NCBI GenBank assembly: GCA_905250075.1
Contig: CAJNOP010000186.1
Coordinates: forward strand, 278,040-342,039
Length of the DNA stretch: 64,000 nucleotides
Direction of reading: 5' to 3'
Origin: Rotaria sp. Silwood1
Taxonomy: Eukaryota; Rotifera; Eurotatoria; Philodinida; Philodinidae
The translations under genes and the position numbers were made by a program. Of this stretch, positions 62,702 through 64,000 are shown piece by piece. Below the pieces are notes generated by a model. The model did no database searches. It was not told the DNA's origin and saw only the letters and a program-made list of their open reading frames with translations. The stretch's first letter is position 1, and every line of letters begins with the position of its first letter.

Positions 62702-64000
62702 ATGCCTTCGAATTCATTAGAAGCACGAAGACGTAATCGTCGTCGTCATCGACAACCAAAAGAAAGTTTACGGTCTAAAGAAATTGAAACAATAAAACTT
62801 GATGATATACCATCGCCAGTAACTTCAAATAAATTAACAATAATTCGAAGTGAAAGTCTATCGTCCGAAGAAATTGAAATAATGAATATTAATGAAACAC
62901 TATCGCCAGCAAATAAAAATAATACAACAACTATTGTTATTTCACCATTTGTAGAAGTATGAAAAGATTATAAGAAAAAAAATTTTTTTTTTTAGAAATA
63001 ATATTTTCAATATTTAAGGATGATGAAACTGAAGAGGAATCACCATTGATAAAAATTATTGAAAAAAAAGAACGAAAAGATTGGTAAATATTATTAATTA
63101 ATAGATCATTGTTATCTAGAATATTTTATTCATAGGGCTAAAATTGTTGCACCTGTAGAGAAAGATCAAATAGAACGAGTAAATAAAATGATATATATTG
63201 TAAGTAAATTGATTTAAGATTTATTTTTGTATATTCATAGAAAAAAGAATCAGTAACAAGAAAATTAACAAAATTTTTTTCCAAAATTCCATCACCAATT
63301 GGATTTTTACTTGATTTAATCGAACGTAAGAAATAAAAACAAAAAAAATCAAACGAAATGTTTATAATGATTTTATTTGATTTTTTTTTAATATTATAAT
63401 CAGATCGTCATGGTTTTACAATACGTTCTTATTTTCAATTTGTTGTTTGGTTATTTTATTTAAATATTTTTACTTTTATTATTTGTTTTACATGTATTGT
63501 AATGCCAACATTTATTTATCCAAATTCAAAAGATTTTTCTACATATGCTATGGATCGATATTATCAAACAAATAATATTTCAATGCATAATCAATCATCT
63601 GATCAATGTACTTTAAATGATCCACAATGTAAAATTCTTAATGAACCATTTTTAAATCAAATCAATGATTCAAATGAAACATGTTTAAGTGATTCATTTT
63701 TGGCTAGTAGTTGTTGTTCATTACATGCAGAAGCATATTTTGTTAATTCATCACGTGAAAGTGAAAGTGATCGGGCAAAATACTTGAGTGATCTTATTGC
63801 TGGAACAGTATGTATGAACTTTAATTATTATAAAAATCTCTACTGTAGATTCTACCTAATCTAAATAATATTAACTATAAAAATGATTATAATTTTTTCT
63901 TCAACACTTTGATCCTTTGTGAAGTTACACTGGCAAGTTCTTAATTTTAATTCTAGGGATTTTTTGCTCTCAATCGATTATTTATTGGTTATTATCGAAA
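62702..64000 (+). CDS. Transmembrane channel-like (TMC) protein, 5' part
   Basis: Exons 62702-62956, 63019-63083, 63136-63178, 63241-63325, 63404-63807 and 63957 to the window edge; partial. The N-terminal 120 residues are cytosolic, charged and carry two related segments (KESLRSKEIETIKLDDIPSP, SESLSSEEIEIMNINETLSP). RKLTKFFSKIPSPIGFLLDL, then RHGFTIRSYFQFVVWLFYLN, leads into the first membrane helix (IFTFIICFTCIVMPTFIY). A long extracellular loop with Cys and N-glycosylation sequons follows, and the edge cuts inside GTGFFALNRLFIGYYR, the family pattern before helix 2. TMC proteins are ion channels of mechanosensation and membrane excitability. Which TMC subgroup this is cannot be decided from the 5' part. 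Confidence 0.8.

Noticed and set aside
1-64000. tRNA, rRNA, CRISPR or integron-like structures
   Set aside because: Read for T-loop (GGTTCGAATCC-like) boxes, direct-repeat spacing and rRNA segments; none was found. A spliced-leader RNA gene was not recognised either.

Overview
The window is animal nuclear DNA. It is AT-rich and built of genes cut by many short GT-AG introns, mostly 45-75 nt with T-rich 3' ends, plus a few introns of 0.6-2.5 kb that hold repeats. The gene set (PC2, JAMP, MTMR9, USP19, a BET protein, TMC) is metazoan. Short introns, acceptor-like AG sites just upstream of many start codons, very tight gene pairs and a fungal-type transporter of deviant base composition together suggest a bdelloid rotifer (Rotaria/Adineta type). 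That placement is inference; another AT-rich spiralian is not excluded.

Layout. 0.3-2.0 kb (-): small heat-shock protein with two alpha-crystallin domains, with a perfect four-unit heat-shock element upstream. 3.8-12.0 kb (-): USP19-like deubiquitinase, 20 coding exons. 14.2-20.7 kb (+): BET double-bromodomain protein. 23.5-25.2 kb (+): MFS transporter of the fungal Dal5/ACS type, probably horizontally acquired. 28.3-29.6 kb (-): PDZ-only protein of the ALP/Enigma type. 33.6-38.8 kb (+): RhoGAP, ARHGAP11-like. 40.3-43.4 kb (-): prohormone convertase 2. 47.9-48.7 kb (+): pyroglutamyl-peptidase I. 52.3-54.8 kb (+): JAMP. 54.9-57.9 kb (+): MTMR9-like pseudophosphatase. 58.7-59.2 kb (+): unrecognised single-exon ORF. 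60.7-61.6 kb (+): ANKRD54-like protein. 61.6-62.2 kb (+): histidine phosphatase. 62.7 kb to the edge (+): 5' part of a TMC channel-like gene.

Exon boundaries were worked out by hand. In every multi-exon gene the chosen GT-AG sites keep one reading frame from start to stop and reproduce the family motifs across each junction.

The most interesting layer lies between and inside the genes. Three non-autonomous hAT-type elements have 8-bp target duplications; two belong to one hairpin family, and one of these sits 24 bp from a splice acceptor. A second inverted-repeat family lies in introns of the USP19 and MTMR9 genes. Two gene pairs look like operons: JAMP-MTMR9 is 94 nt apart with a T-tract and AG directly before the second ATG, and ANKRD54-phosphatase is 6 nt apart, in the same frame, with the TAG stop doubling as the acceptor-like AG. 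No tRNA, rRNA or CRISPR array was seen.
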